DNA from: Clostridium transplantifaecale
Lineage (GTDB): Bacteria > Bacillota > Clostridia > Lachnospirales > Lachnospiraceae
Length of the DNA: 64,000 bases
Direction of reading: 5' to 3'
NCBI RefSeq assembly: GCF_900626075.1
Contig: NZ_UYZY01000004.1
Coordinates: 434,001-498,000 of the forward strand
The notes beneath the pieces were generated by a model, which worked only from the letters and a program-made list of their open reading frames with translations, was not told the origin of the DNA and made no database searches. Within the stretch, counting starts at the first letter, position 1, and every line of letters starts with the position of its first letter. This document shows positions 1 to 8,427 of this stretch, in pieces. A program made the translations under genes and the position numbers.

Positions 1-627
1 TGGTCGGCGCTTACTACGATGCTGATTCTGGCCATATCCGCGCTGCCGGTGCAGTCGCTGGTATTTGTGTATGGAGGAATTACGATTGCAGATGTGCTGG
101 TGCTGTTTCTTTGTTACGGGATTGTGGCGCTGTTCACGGGAGGCATCGGTATGTTTTATTCCTCACTGCTGAAACGTTCTACTGTAGCCACAGTCTGCAC
201 CTACGTTACCATCGTGCTTCTGGTGGCCGGGACGTATGCCGTCAATGTGTTTACATACCATCTGGACGCCAATGAGGTCAATTCCTATGTGTCGGTTTTA
301 AACTCCGCGGCGAGGCAGGCCAGCTCAGGCGGTTTTATTTATCTGCTGCTTGTAAACCCGGCGCTCACATTTTATTCCGTGATAAACGGGCAGGCGGGAG
401 CCGGTGATATCCGTAAACCGTTTGAGCAGTGGTTCGGGGCGCTGCCCGACAATTTTATCATGGATCACTGGGCCGGTGTGAGCATGGCGATTCAGTTGGT
501 TCTGGCTATAATATTGATTGTAATTTCCATTTATGCCGTCACGCCTATCCACGGAAGAAAAGAGAGGGCGGAGCGGCATCAGAAAATCAGAAGATTTGAA
601 AGAGAAAAAAGGAGACAGCCATGTTGA
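1..627 (+). CDS. ABC-2 type transporter permease, C-terminal part
   Basis: The frame is open from the first base of the window, so the N-terminus lies outside. About 208 residues remain. There are several hydrophobic segments: two near the start, one near residues 75-90, and a last one just before a basic tail rich in Arg, Lys and Glu. The long extracytoplasmic stretch before the last membrane segment and the positively charged cytoplasmic end fit ABC-2 family permeases, which form the membrane half of ABC exporters. The substrate cannot be told. The stop overlaps the nfo start by 7 bases, so the two are translationally coupled. The family call rests on general topology and is only moderately secure. 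Confidence 0.6.
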   Translation, partial: WSALTTMLILAISALPVQSLVFVYGGITIADVLVLFLCYGIVALFTGGIGMFYSSLLKRSTVATVCTYVTIVLLVAGTYAVNVFTYHLDANEVNSYVSVLNSAARQASSGGFIYLLLVNPALTFYSVINGQAGAGDIRKPFEQWFGALPDNFIMDHWAGVSMAIQLVLAIILIVISIYAVTPIHGRKERAERHQKIRRFEREKRRQPC

Positions 628-1454
628 GAATCGGATGTCATTTGTCATCCTCCAAGGGGTATCTGGCCATGGGAAAGGAGGCGGAGAAGATCGACGCAGG
701 GACTTTCCAGTTTTTTACCAGGAATCCGAGGGGCGGCAGCGCGAAAAAGATTGATTCTGCCGACGCTGAGAGTTTTCTTGCATTTGCCGAAAAACAGGGG
801 ATTGAAAAGATTCTGGCTCATGCGCCATACACGTTAAACGGTTGTTCCGCGGATGAAAATATCAGAAAGTTCGCCAGGGAGACCATGGAAGATGATTTAA
901 ACAGAATGGAATACACGCCGGGAAACTGTTACAATTTCCACCCTGGAAGCCATGTGAAGCAGGGAGCGGAGACCGGAATTGCATATATTGCGGAAATGTT
1001 GAACGGGATTTTAAAGCCGGAACAGAGTACAACCGTGCTCCTGGAGACGATGGCAGGAAAAGGCAGTGAGGTTGGGAGAGAATTTGAAGAACTTCGGGAA
1101 ATCCTTTCCCGGGTTGAACTAAGCGACAAGATGGGCGTCTGCCTGGATACCTGCCATGTATGGGACGGTGGATACGATATTGTAAATGATCTGGATGGCG
1201 TCCTGAATCATTTTGACCGGGAGATTGGCCTTCACAGGCTGAAAGCCATCCATTTAAATGACAGCATGAATCCCCTGGGAGCACACAAGGACCGCCATGC
1301 GAAAATCGGGGAGGGCCATATCGGCCTCGACGCGATGGTGCGGATTATCAATCATCCGGCGCTTAGAAATCTGCCTTTTTATCTGGAAACACCCAATGAT
1401 TTGGATGGATATGCAAGGGAGATAGCGCTGCTTAAGTCAAAATACAGGGATTAA
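621..1454 (+). CDS. nfo: Deoxyribonuclease IV (AP endonuclease)
   Basis: Endonuclease IV is a TIM-barrel enzyme with three zinc ions that cuts DNA 5' of abasic sites in base-excision repair. The protein is 277 residues, the usual length. The metal-ligand motifs appear in order: LAHAPY near residue 67, NFHPGSH near 107, LLETMAGKG near 142, [13 protein letters not shown] near 177, [20 protein letters not shown] near 215-235 and ETPND near 258. The start lies inside the end of the preceding permease gene, with GGAGACAGCC just upstream acting as the ribosome site. The assignment is secure. Confidence 0.96.
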   Translation: MLRIGCHLSSSKGYLAMGKEAEKIDAGTFQFFTRNPRGGSAKKIDSADAESFLAFAEKQGIEKILAHAPYTLNGCSADENIRKFARETMEDDLNRMEYTPGNCYNFHPGSHVKQGAETGIAYIAEMLNGILKPEQSTTVLLETMAGKGSEVGREFEELREILSRVELSDKMGVCLDTCHVWDGGYDIVNDLDGVLNHFDREIGLHRLKAIHLNDSMNPLGAHKDRHAKIGEGHIGLDAMVRIINHPALRNLPFYLETPNDLDGYAREIALLKSKYRD

Positions 1455-1470
1455 AACGGGAGGTAGCGGA

Positions 1471-2721
1471 ATGGGAATTATTAAAGCGGTAACGGGGGCA
1501 ATCGGGACGTCTTTAGCGGATCAGTGGCTGGAGGTCATTGAAGCGGAGGATATGAGCGACCAGACGGTTTTTACCAAAGGCGTTAAAATCAGGTCGGGAC
1601 AGAATAAAAAAGGACTGGCTGACGTAGTTTCCAACGGTTCTATGATTCATGTGTACCCGAATCAGTTCATGATGCTGGTGGACGGCGGCAAGGTTGTGGA
1701 TTATACGGCGGAAGAAGGATATTACAAGGTGGATAATTCCGCAATGCCGTCCCTTTTTAACGGTGAATTCGGAGACGCCCTGAAGGAGACGTTTAACAGA
1801 ATCCGTTTCGGCGGTCAGACGCCGCTGAAACAGATGGTGTATTTTATCAATCTCCAGGAAATCAAAGGAATCCGCTTCGGCACCAGGACGCCGATTAATT
1901 ATTTCGACAATTTCTACAATGCCGAGCTGTTTTTAAGGGCGCATGGAACCTATTCGATTAAGGTTACAGAGCCTCTCAAATTTTATTCGGAAGTCATTCC
2001 TAAGAACGAAGACCATGTGGATATCGATGTAATTAATGAACAGTATCTGTCCGAATTTTTGTCGGCGCTCCAGTCCTCCATCAACCAGATGTCGTCAGAC
2101 GGCACAAGGATCTCCTATGTCAGCTCCAAGAGCCGCGAGCTTGGCCAGTATATGTCGACAACGTTGGATGCCGAGTGGAACCAGATGAGGGGGATGGAGA
2201 TTCAGGCGGTGGGTATCGCCAGTATTTCCTATGACGAGGAATCACAGAGGCTGATTAATATGAGAAATCAGGGAGCCATGCTTGGTGATCCGTCTGTACG
2301 TGAGGGATATGTGCAGGGTTCCGTGGCAAGAGGAATGGAAGCGGCAGGTTCCAATGCAAACGGTTCCCTGGCCGGATTCATGGGTATGGGTGTTGGAATG
2401 AACGCAGGCGGCGGCTTAATGGGAGCGCTGTCGGCGGCTAATATGCAGCAGATGCAGATGAACCAGGCTATGGGGCAGCAGCCGTTGTTCCAGACAGACT
2501 GGATGCAGCAGGCCGGCTCACAGGGAAATGCCCAGGGCGGTGCGGGATGCAAAACGGCTCCCATGCAGCCGGCATCATGGACCTGTGCCTGCGGAAATGT
2601 GAATACAGGCAAGTTCTGTTCCGAATGCGGCACACCGAAACCCTTAGAGGAGTGGACCTGCAGCTGCGGCAATACAAACAAGGGAAATTTTTGTTCAGAA
2701 TGTGGGAAACCGAGGCCATAA
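1471..2721 (+). CDS. SPFH-domain protein with two C-terminal zinc ribbons (YdjI-like)
   Basis: Residues about 30-290 look like the SPFH/virion-core-type domain of the Bacillus YdjI family: strand-rich with an LxQxMYFINLQE-like centre. A Gly/Met/Gln-rich linker follows. The end carries two zinc ribbons in tandem, each starting WTC and reading CxCGNxNxGxFCxECG. SPFH proteins form membrane-associated scaffolds; in Bacillus, relatives sit in a stress-responsive operon with zinc-ribbon and TPM partners. The same three families follow one another here (1471-4691), so they probably act together at the membrane. The ribosome site GGGAGGTAGCGG precedes the ATG. No enzyme activity is predicted. Confidence 0.8.
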   Translation: MGIIKAVTGAIGTSLADQWLEVIEAEDMSDQTVFTKGVKIRSGQNKKGLADVVSNGSMIHVYPNQFMMLVDGGKVVDYTAEEGYYKVDNSAMPSLFNGEFGDALKETFNRIRFGGQTPLKQMVYFINLQEIKGIRFGTRTPINYFDNFYNAELFLRAHGTYSIKVTEPLKFYSEVIPKNEDHVDIDVINEQYLSEFLSALQSSINQMSSDGTRISYVSSKSRELGQYMSTTLDAEWNQMRGMEIQAVGIASISYDEESQRLINMRNQGAMLGDPSVREGYVQGSVARGMEAAGSNANGSLAGFMGMGVGMNAGGGLMGALSAANMQQMQMNQAMGQQPLFQTDWMQQAGSQGNAQGGAGCKTAPMQPASWTCACGNVNTGKFCSECGTPKPLEEWTCSCGNTNKGNFCSECGKPRP

Positions 2722-2736
2722 AAGGTGAAACAAAAG

Positions 2737-3819
2737 ATGGATACAATTACGTATAAATGCCCTAACTGTGACGGCGGTTTGGTATTTGAACCGAAAACCC
2801 AGAAATTCAGATGTGGATACTGCCTGTCCGAGTTTACACAGGAAGAACTGGTAGGACTGGCCGACATGGAAGAGGCAGAGACGGCGGAGCGGGAAGACGC
2901 GGCAGAACCGGCAGGAGGTTCTGAGGAAAATTCACAGGATGCTTCCCCATTGGTTCTTTATCACTGCCCAAGCTGTGGAGCCGAGATCGTCACGGATGAG
3001 ACGACGGCAGCCACATTCTGCTATTACTGCCACAATCCGGTGGTGCTCTCAGGCAGGCTGGAAGGTATTTATAAGCCGGATTATATTATTCCTTTTGAGA
3101 TGGATCGGAAAAAGGCAGAGGAGATTTTCAAAGACTGGATTAAACGCAAAAGATTTGTGCCGGGAGATTTCTATTCACCGAGGCAGATAGAACTGATGGA
3201 AGGGATTTATTACCCCTACTGGCTCTATAGCTGCAAAGTGGACGGATGGATCGACGCGGAGGGAATTAAGCGCAGGACAACGAGGACGGGGAGCATCGAG
3301 TATCTGGAGACCAGCCGGTATCAGGTCGAGAGAAAGGGGGAGATGGACGTTAAAAACATTTCCCGGAATGCCCTGAAGCGGGCTGACCGAAGACTGTCGG
3401 AGAATGTTCTGCCCTTTGACATGGAAAAGCTGAAACCGTTCCAGGCCGCGTATCTTTCCGGATTTAAGGCCGAGCGGCGTGATATGGAGAGGGATGAATT
3501 TAAACAGGGACTTGAGGCAGAAGTGCGTGATTTTGCAATTAATGCCTTGAAAAACAGCATTTCCTCCTATGACAGCGTCAATATTAAAAACCACAGGGAA
3601 GAAATTGTGGATTCGGAGTGGAATTACACACTTCTGCCCGTGTGGGTCCTGACTTACAGGGATAAAAAGAACGATAAAATGTACTATTTCGCGATGAACG
3701 GCCAGAGCGGGAAAATCTGCGGAGCGCTGCCTGTGGACTATGGAAAACTGGCGGGCCTTTTTGCCGTTATCTTTTTCCCGGTTCTGATCCTGCTTCTGAT
3801 AGGAGGGTACCTGATATGA
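2737..3819 (+). CDS. Zinc-ribbon membrane protein (YdjG-like, TFIIB-type ribbon)
   Basis: The N-terminus carries a CPNCDGG...CGYC zinc ribbon and a second CPSCGAEI...CYYC ribbon follows near residue 85, separated by an acidic linker. The C-terminal 23 residues form one hydrophobic segment, so the protein is tail-anchored with the ribbons inside the cell. The start was placed at ATG 2737 because AGGTGAAA lies a good distance upstream; a GTG at 2725 would add four residues but has no ribosome site. It sits between the SPFH gene and the TPM gene, as in Bacillus ydjGHI, and overlaps the TPM start by four bases. The molecular role is unknown. Confidence 0.75.
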   Translation: MDTITYKCPNCDGGLVFEPKTQKFRCGYCLSEFTQEELVGLADMEEAETAEREDAAEPAGGSEENSQDASPLVLYHCPSCGAEIVTDETTAATFCYYCHNPVVLSGRLEGIYKPDYIIPFEMDRKKAEEIFKDWIKRKRFVPGDFYSPRQIELMEGIYYPYWLYSCKVDGWIDAEGIKRRTTRTGSIEYLETSRYQVERKGEMDVKNISRNALKRADRRLSENVLPFDMEKLKPFQAAYLSGFKAERRDMERDEFKQGLEAEVRDFAINALKNSISSYDSVNIKNHREEIVDSEWNYTLLPVWVLTYRDKKNDKMYYFAMNGQSGKICGALPVDYGKLAGLFAVIFFPVLILLLIGGYLI

Positions 3820-4691
3820 GAACAAGCCATACGGGCAATTATTTAAGATTTGTCTGTGCCGGATTCCTGGCAGCGGTTTTATCTGTCCTGATTGTCCTTG
3901 CGTCTCCGGGACCAGCTTACGCAGGAGAACAGCGCGTCTTTGACAACGGAGGTCTGTTCGATAAGGAGGAAAAAGAAGCGTTGGAGCAAACACTTGCTTC
4001 TTTCCATGATGAGTGGCAGATGGAGCTGGGAATCATGACAACGGACGATGCGGGGGGAAAATCGACGGAACGTCTTGCAGATGATTTTTATGACAGAAAC
4101 GGCCTGGGCGTGGGAAGTGATCACAGCGGGGCGCTCTTCGTTATAGATATGGACAACCGGGAGATTCATGTTTCCACATTAGGAAGGATGGCCGATTACC
4201 TGACAGATGAGAGAATCGAAAAGGTGTTGGACGCTGCTTACGGTTACGTCTCCGATGGAGATTATGCGGGATGTTCGTATGCGGCGTTAAAAGAGATCAG
4301 CAGTTATATGGAAGCCGGTATTCCGGCAAATCAGCATGATTATATACGAAGCGATTACCGACCGTCCCTGAGATGGCATGAAGTGGTATTTGCATTTGTG
4401 GCAGCCGGAACAGCAGCCGCTCTGCCGTGCATCAGTACAGTCAACCAGTACAAGATGAAAAAGGAGCAGAAGCAGGCTCTTAATTACCGTTTCTCTTACA
4501 GGGGAAACAGCGAATTTCAGTACCGGCTTGTAAATGACCTGTTTTTAAACAGGATGGTTACTCAGCGAAGAATCCCGAGGAATACAGGAAATTCCGGTTC
4601 CGGCCGGGGTCCCGGCTCCTCAGCCGGCCGCACGACCCTTCACAGAAGCAGCAGCGGAAGGATGCACGGCGGCGGAGGAAGGAAATTTTGA
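3816..4691 (+). CDS. TPM-domain membrane protein (YgcG/YdjH family)
   Basis: A signal sequence or membrane anchor spans residues 10-32 and is followed by an extracytoplasmic TPM domain (about 35-165) that begins with VFDNGGLFDKEEKEAL and contains the typical NGLGVGSDHSGALFVIDMDNR core. A second membrane helix lies near residues 190-207, then a basic cytoplasmic tail ends in a Gly/Ser/Arg-rich stretch closing with HGGGGRKF, common for this family. ATGA overlap with the preceding zinc-ribbon gene shows coupling. TPM proteins are thought to support membrane-complex assembly or repair; the biochemical role is not established. Confidence 0.8.
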   Translation: MRTSHTGNYLRFVCAGFLAAVLSVLIVLASPGPAYAGEQRVFDNGGLFDKEEKEALEQTLASFHDEWQMELGIMTTDDAGGKSTERLADDFYDRNGLGVGSDHSGALFVIDMDNREIHVSTLGRMADYLTDERIEKVLDAAYGYVSDGDYAGCSYAALKEISSYMEAGIPANQHDYIRSDYRPSLRWHEVVFAFVAAGTAAALPCISTVNQYKMKKEQKQALNYRFSYRGNSEFQYRLVNDLFLNRMVTQRRIPRNTGNSGSGRGPGSSAGRTTLHRSSSGRMHGGGGRKF

Positions 4692-4698
4692 GAGGCTA

Positions 4699-4833
4699 TA
4701 GAATATAAGGTTTTAACTGTTCAGAAGATAGTATTCCGCGAGGTGTTTTCATGTGTTTTTGCATGAAAATTCCGAGTTTAGCCAGCGCGAAACAGCGCTT
4801 TCTGCTGTTTCTGTACATCGTGAAGCGGTAACT
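4699..4833. repeat. Dispersed intergenic repeat, GCGAGGTGTTTT family, copy 1
   Basis: The segment starts TAGAATATAAGG, continues with an ACTGTTCA block, then CCGCGAGGTGTTTTCATGTG and several short inverted repeats (CATG...GCATGAAAA; GCGCGAAACAGCGC; CTGCTGTTTCTG). It closely resembles 57091-57244 and shares blocks with 42888-42982 and 39053-39106. It fills most of the gap between the TPM gene and the convergent feoB fragment. No protein is encoded. It may also act as the terminator between these convergent genes, but no clear poly-U tract is present. Confidence 0.7.
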
Positions 4834-4850
4834 ATGAAGATACTGAATAG

Positions 4851-5690
4851 TTATATAAGATTAATCAGGGAACAGAGAATGATTCCGATCACTGTCGGCA
4901 GCAGGAATGAGACGACAGTCCAGCGGATACTTCCTGTTTCCTTTTTTACAGTGAGGCAGGTGGTGGAACACGGCCAGTGGAACAGGGCGAAGACAGCCAT
5001 GCACACCGCGGTTTTCACGGTCCATCCATGGGCGGCGAAGAGCCCCATCAGGGCGGATGGGTCGGACATCTCCACCAGGCTGCCGGTCTGCAGATAACCC
5101 ATCAGGATAATGGGAACTACAATTTCATTGGCCGGAAATCCCAGTATGAATCCAACCAGAATCATACCGTCCATTCCCAGGAAACGCCCGAACGGATCGA
5201 GGAAGGAGGACATGTGGGATAAGAGGCTCTGGCCGTCGATAAACAGGTTTCCGGTCATCCAGATTATAAGGCCTGCGGGAGCCGCCACACAAACGGCGCG
5301 GCCGAGGACAAAGAGGGTCCTGTCGAAAATGGAACGGACAATGACCTTGCCGATTTGCGGCCTTCTGTAGGGAGGCAGTTCCAGAGTAAAAGAGGATGGA
5401 ATTCCTTTAAGCACTGTTTTGGACAGCAGAAGGGATGATAAAAGAGTGGCAAGAACCCCGAGCAGGATGAATGCCGTCAGGACAAGCGCGGTAGTAAAGG
5501 ATTCTAAAATTCCGCCGCTCTCTGAGCCGATTCCCATAAAAAAGATTGTAATCAGCATGATAAGGGTAGGAAAACGGCCGTTACAGGGAACCATGGAGTT
5601 GGTCAGGATGGCAATCAGCCTCTCTCTTGGAGAGTCGATAATACGGCAGCCGACGACGCCGGCGGCATTGCAGCCGAAGCCCATAGCCAT
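4851..5690 (-). CDS. feoB: FeoB C-terminal part (feoB interrupted by inserted element)
   Basis: This 279-residue frame is the second half of the ferrous iron permease FeoB. It begins at the conserved MGFGCNAAGVVGCRIIDSP motif, continues with NSMVPCNGRFPTLI, and contains the C-terminal membrane helices, including LGFPANEIVVPIILMGYL. The first half lies at 8428-9708 on the same strand. The ATG at 5688-5690 is the same codon that ends the conserved part of the N-terminal half (LTM), so the halves would join in frame to about 697 residues, a normal FeoB length. As it stands this half has no evident ribosome site of its own and is probably not made alone. No frameshift or stop was found in it. Confidence 0.9.
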   Translation of the reverse strand: MAMGFGCNAAGVVGCRIIDSPRERLIAILTNSMVPCNGRFPTLIMLITIFFMGIGSESGGILESFTTALVLTAFILLGVLATLLSSLLLSKTVLKGIPSSFTLELPPYRRPQIGKVIVRSIFDRTLFVLGRAVCVAAPAGLIIWMTGNLFIDGQSLLSHMSSFLDPFGRFLGMDGMILVGFILGFPANEIVVPIILMGYLQTGSLVEMSDPSALMGLFAAHGWTVKTAVCMAVFALFHWPCSTTCLTVKKETGSIRWTVVSFLLPTVIGIILCSLINLI

Positions 5691-5696
5691 GAGTGG

Positions 5697-6662
5697 TCAA
5701 CGCATCTCCTGAGAAGGCGGTGCCTTTTTACGGGTTGCCCTGCTTTTCAGCTGTTCGCTGCACCGGGCAAACAGTTTTTCCGTCACAATGGGGGGATGCG
5801 TGCCGGGAACCTTTATCCGGTCACAGGAGGGAACTGTGAGAGACGCCCTGCTTTTGAAGGACAGTTTCTTCGTTTTTCCCTGTACCATATGGCCCAGGTA
5901 CACGGGATTGTGCAGTATTTTTATGATGGTGTTGGCCGTCCACAAGCCGCTTTTGCTGTAATGGCCCGGGTTCAGGCCGGGATGTTTCAGACAGCGGTAG
6001 AGGGAAGGACAGGGGATATGTTCCGCGTTTAATTCGCCGGCCAGCGCGGAGGGCAGAACACCCGAAGACGCTTCGAGAAAAAGCCGCAGTACAATGGGCG
6101 CTGTCTCGTCGTCGGGGATAAGCTGATGGTGCTCCTTTCCGCATTTACGGTAGCCGTAAGGGGCAAAGTTACCGATATAAGAACCTTCCTCCATTCGTAC
6201 CTGCAGAGATGCCCGGATTTTTCTCGAAATATCGCGGGCATACATTTCGTTTACCACGTTACGGAACGGAATCAGATCGGTACTTGAATAGGCGGAGTCA
6301 TATCCGTCTCCGACAGCGATGAAGCGGACGCCTCTGGATGGAAAGAATAACTCCGTATATTCTCCTGTTTTAATGTAATCCCTGCCGAGCCGTGACAGAT
6401 CCTTAGTGAGAACCAGCCTGATTTCTTTTTTCTCAATATCCTCGATCATGCTGCAAAAACCGGGACGGTCGAATGAAGTGCCTGAGTAGCCGTCGTCCAC
6501 ATATTCGCGGACAATAGTAAGGTGGTGCTCATGGGCGTAGCGCAGAAGCATTTTTCTCTGATTGACAATGCTTAAACTTTCCCCGGAACCTTCATCATCT
6601 TTTGAAAGCCGCAGATAGATAGCTCCGGGCAGAAGTGAACCTTCAGAAAAAGATGGATACAT
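5697..6662 (-). CDS. Serine site-specific recombinase (resolvase plus recombinase domain), short form
   Basis: The N-terminal resolvase domain (about residues 12-155) contains YLRLSKDDEG with the likely nucleophile Ser, DDGYSGTSFDRPGF and LTKDLSRLGRDYIKTGEY. A PF07508-type recombinase domain follows (about 165-290) with APYGYRK and ILHNPVYLGHMVQGK. At 321 residues it is shorter than usual large serine recombinases (450-550); it ends soon after the second domain and lacks the cysteine zinc ribbon and coiled coil. Its stop codon lies inside the inverted half-site at the element end. ATG 6662 was chosen because AGAGG lies six bases upstream; a TTG at 6668 is the alternative. It probably catalysed insertion into feoB. 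Activity of this short form is uncertain. Confidence 0.88.
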   Translation of the reverse strand: MYPSFSEGSLLPGAIYLRLSKDDEGSGESLSIVNQRKMLLRYAHEHHLTIVREYVDDGYSGTSFDRPGFCSMIEDIEKKEIRLVLTKDLSRLGRDYIKTGEYTELFFPSRGVRFIAVGDGYDSAYSSTDLIPFRNVVNEMYARDISRKIRASLQVRMEEGSYIGNFAPYGYRKCGKEHHQLIPDDETAPIVLRLFLEASSGVLPSALAGELNAEHIPCPSLYRCLKHPGLNPGHYSKSGLWTANTIIKILHNPVYLGHMVQGKTKKLSFKSRASLTVPSCDRIKVPGTHPPIVTEKLFARCSEQLKSRATRKKAPPSQEMR

Positions 6663-6748
6663 ATACAACCTCTTTATAATGTGGTCAGGATATTTTATGC
6701 GGGAATCTTAAATTTCAATTACAGAGAAATGAAATTAGATAAAAACAG

Positions 6749-6777
6749 TTGTCTACGGAGGGTAAAAATAGTATGAT
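6749..6777 (+). promoter_or_regulatory. Predicted sigma-A promoter for the Sel1-repeat gene
   Basis: TTGTCT at 6749-6754 and TATGAT at 6772-6777 are separated by 17 bases. The site reads toward the Sel1-repeat gene at 6888 and lies in the divergent region between it and the recombinase. It is a sequence match only. Confidence 0.5.
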
Positions 6778-6887
6778 AAGCCTGTAGAATCAGGCTCTGG
6801 TATGGCTTAAACGCGGCAGGGCCGTGCACGTGAAAATGGATAAAGGCACAAAAAGATACATGTTAAGAGAAAGAGGAACTGATCGAT

Positions 6888-8399
6888 ATGGCAATACTGA
6901 TGACAGGATTGTGCGAAAAAGGCGTTGAACTGATATGGAAACAGTGCAATGAGGAACTATTCCCCCAGGGGATTGAGTACCTCGAGGAAGCGGCCAGGGC
7001 GGGTGACCCGGAGGGCTGGTTTTTCCTGGGAAACTGCTACGGCTGGGGAGAGGGCGCCGTTGGATTCAACGAGAAAAAGGCATACGAATGTTATAAGAGA
7101 GGCATTGAGGCCGGGAGCTTCCGCTGTGTACTCGGAGCGGTCAGGGCAGGCCACTATGATGAAGAAATGAAGAAATCTTCCCTCCATACGCTGGAGGAAA
7201 GTTATAAAGAGGTGCTTGAGTCTGCAGAGCAGGGGGATCCGTTTTCCGCCCTGCAGATCGCGACGGCCTATGAGGGAGAGACCATTTTTGACTTGCTTCC
7301 GGGTGAGGAGCAGAAGAGGGATACCTGTTTTAAATGGTACCAGCAGGCGGCGGAAAGCGGCATCGTCACTGCTATGGTCAAGGTCGGAAAATGCTATTTA
7401 AATGGAGAATACACACCGAAGGATGAGGAGAAGGCTCTTGAATGGGCGGACCGATGCGCCGCGCTTGGCAGCGCCTGGGGCCTGTACCGGATGGGGATTT
7501 ATCACCTGGAGCATGATAACGCTGAGGCAGCGTATCAGTATTTCAGGGCGGCGGCCAGCCAGGGAGCGCTGAAGGCATATCTCCATCTGGGGCGGATGTA
7601 TTTGAACGGCCAGGGAACAGAACGCGATATAGGGAAAGCGGTGGAGGCTTTTGAGAAGGCGGCAAACAGCCAGGAGCCGGAGAGCTATACAGAACTGGGC
7701 AATATCTTTTACCGTGACGAGGTGGTGGAACGCGATAATGGAAAGGCGTTTTACTGGTACAGCCGCGCCTATGCGGCAGGACAGAAAGAGACGGCTCTGC
7801 CCCTTGCCCACCTTTATCTGAGAACGTCGGATATCCAGGATCTCCAGGCGGCCGAGAAACTGTTTAAGGAAGCGGCCGAGACGGAGACGGACGGTTTTGC
7901 AAGTCTTGCCCTGGGGAATATGAGCAGGGACGGAATCTGCCAAACTCCCGATATGGAAGAGGCGGTTACCTGGTATGAGAAGGGTGCGAAACTCGGAAAT
8001 GCCGAGTGCATGGAGATACTGGGCGGCCTTTATTTTCAGGGCGGGGAAGGTCTCGACGCGGACTATGAGAAGGCATTTTACTGGCTGAACCAATGCCATC
8101 AGATGGGAACCCTGCAGTCCTATTCCAAGCTGGCGTTTCTGTACATGAAAGGCCAGGGATGCGAGGCCGACGAGGAGAGAGCCAGGGAGCTTTTTGAGAA
8201 GGCGGCCGAAACAGAGTGCGACGGCTATGCCTTTTATGAGCTGGGTTACCTCTATGAGAGAAAAAATGAATCCCCGGAGGACTTGGAGAAAGCGGCTGAC
8301 TATTACCAGCGTGCGATAGAGATGGGAAATGAGAGCGCCGGACGCAGATTTTCTCATTTTAAGAAGAGCCTGTTTGGAAAATGGAAAGTGATATATTAG
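6888..8399 (+). CDS. Sel1-like (TPR-type) repeat protein, element cargo
   Basis: The 503-residue protein is built of about a dozen Sel1-like repeats of 35-40 residues, seen as recurring A..YY/YF..AA..G...A...LG.MY..G units (for example LHLGRMYLNGQG and CYLNGEYTPKDEEKAL). It has no signal peptide, membrane segment or catalytic domain, so it is probably a cytoplasmic protein-binding solenoid. It is the only gene besides the recombinase inside the element that splits feoB. It could be simple cargo, a regulator of the recombinase or a host-interaction protein; nothing in the sequence decides. An AGAGG lies about 11 bases before the ATG. Confidence 0.85.
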   Translation: MAILMTGLCEKGVELIWKQCNEELFPQGIEYLEEAARAGDPEGWFFLGNCYGWGEGAVGFNEKKAYECYKRGIEAGSFRCVLGAVRAGHYDEEMKKSSLHTLEESYKEVLESAEQGDPFSALQIATAYEGETIFDLLPGEEQKRDTCFKWYQQAAESGIVTAMVKVGKCYLNGEYTPKDEEKALEWADRCAALGSAWGLYRMGIYHLEHDNAEAAYQYFRAAASQGALKAYLHLGRMYLNGQGTERDIGKAVEAFEKAANSQEPESYTELGNIFYRDEVVERDNGKAFYWYSRAYAAGQKETALPLAHLYLRTSDIQDLQAAEKLFKEAAETETDGFASLALGNMSRDGICQTPDMEEAVTWYEKGAKLGNAECMEILGGLYFQGGEGLDADYEKAFYWLNQCHQMGTLQSYSKLAFLYMKGQGCEADEERARELFEKAAETECDGYAFYELGYLYERKNESPEDLEKAADYYQRAIEMGNESAGRRFSHFKKSLFGKWKVIY

Positions 8400-8427
8400 G
8401 TGAAGAATTGTATGGAGCATGACAGAT

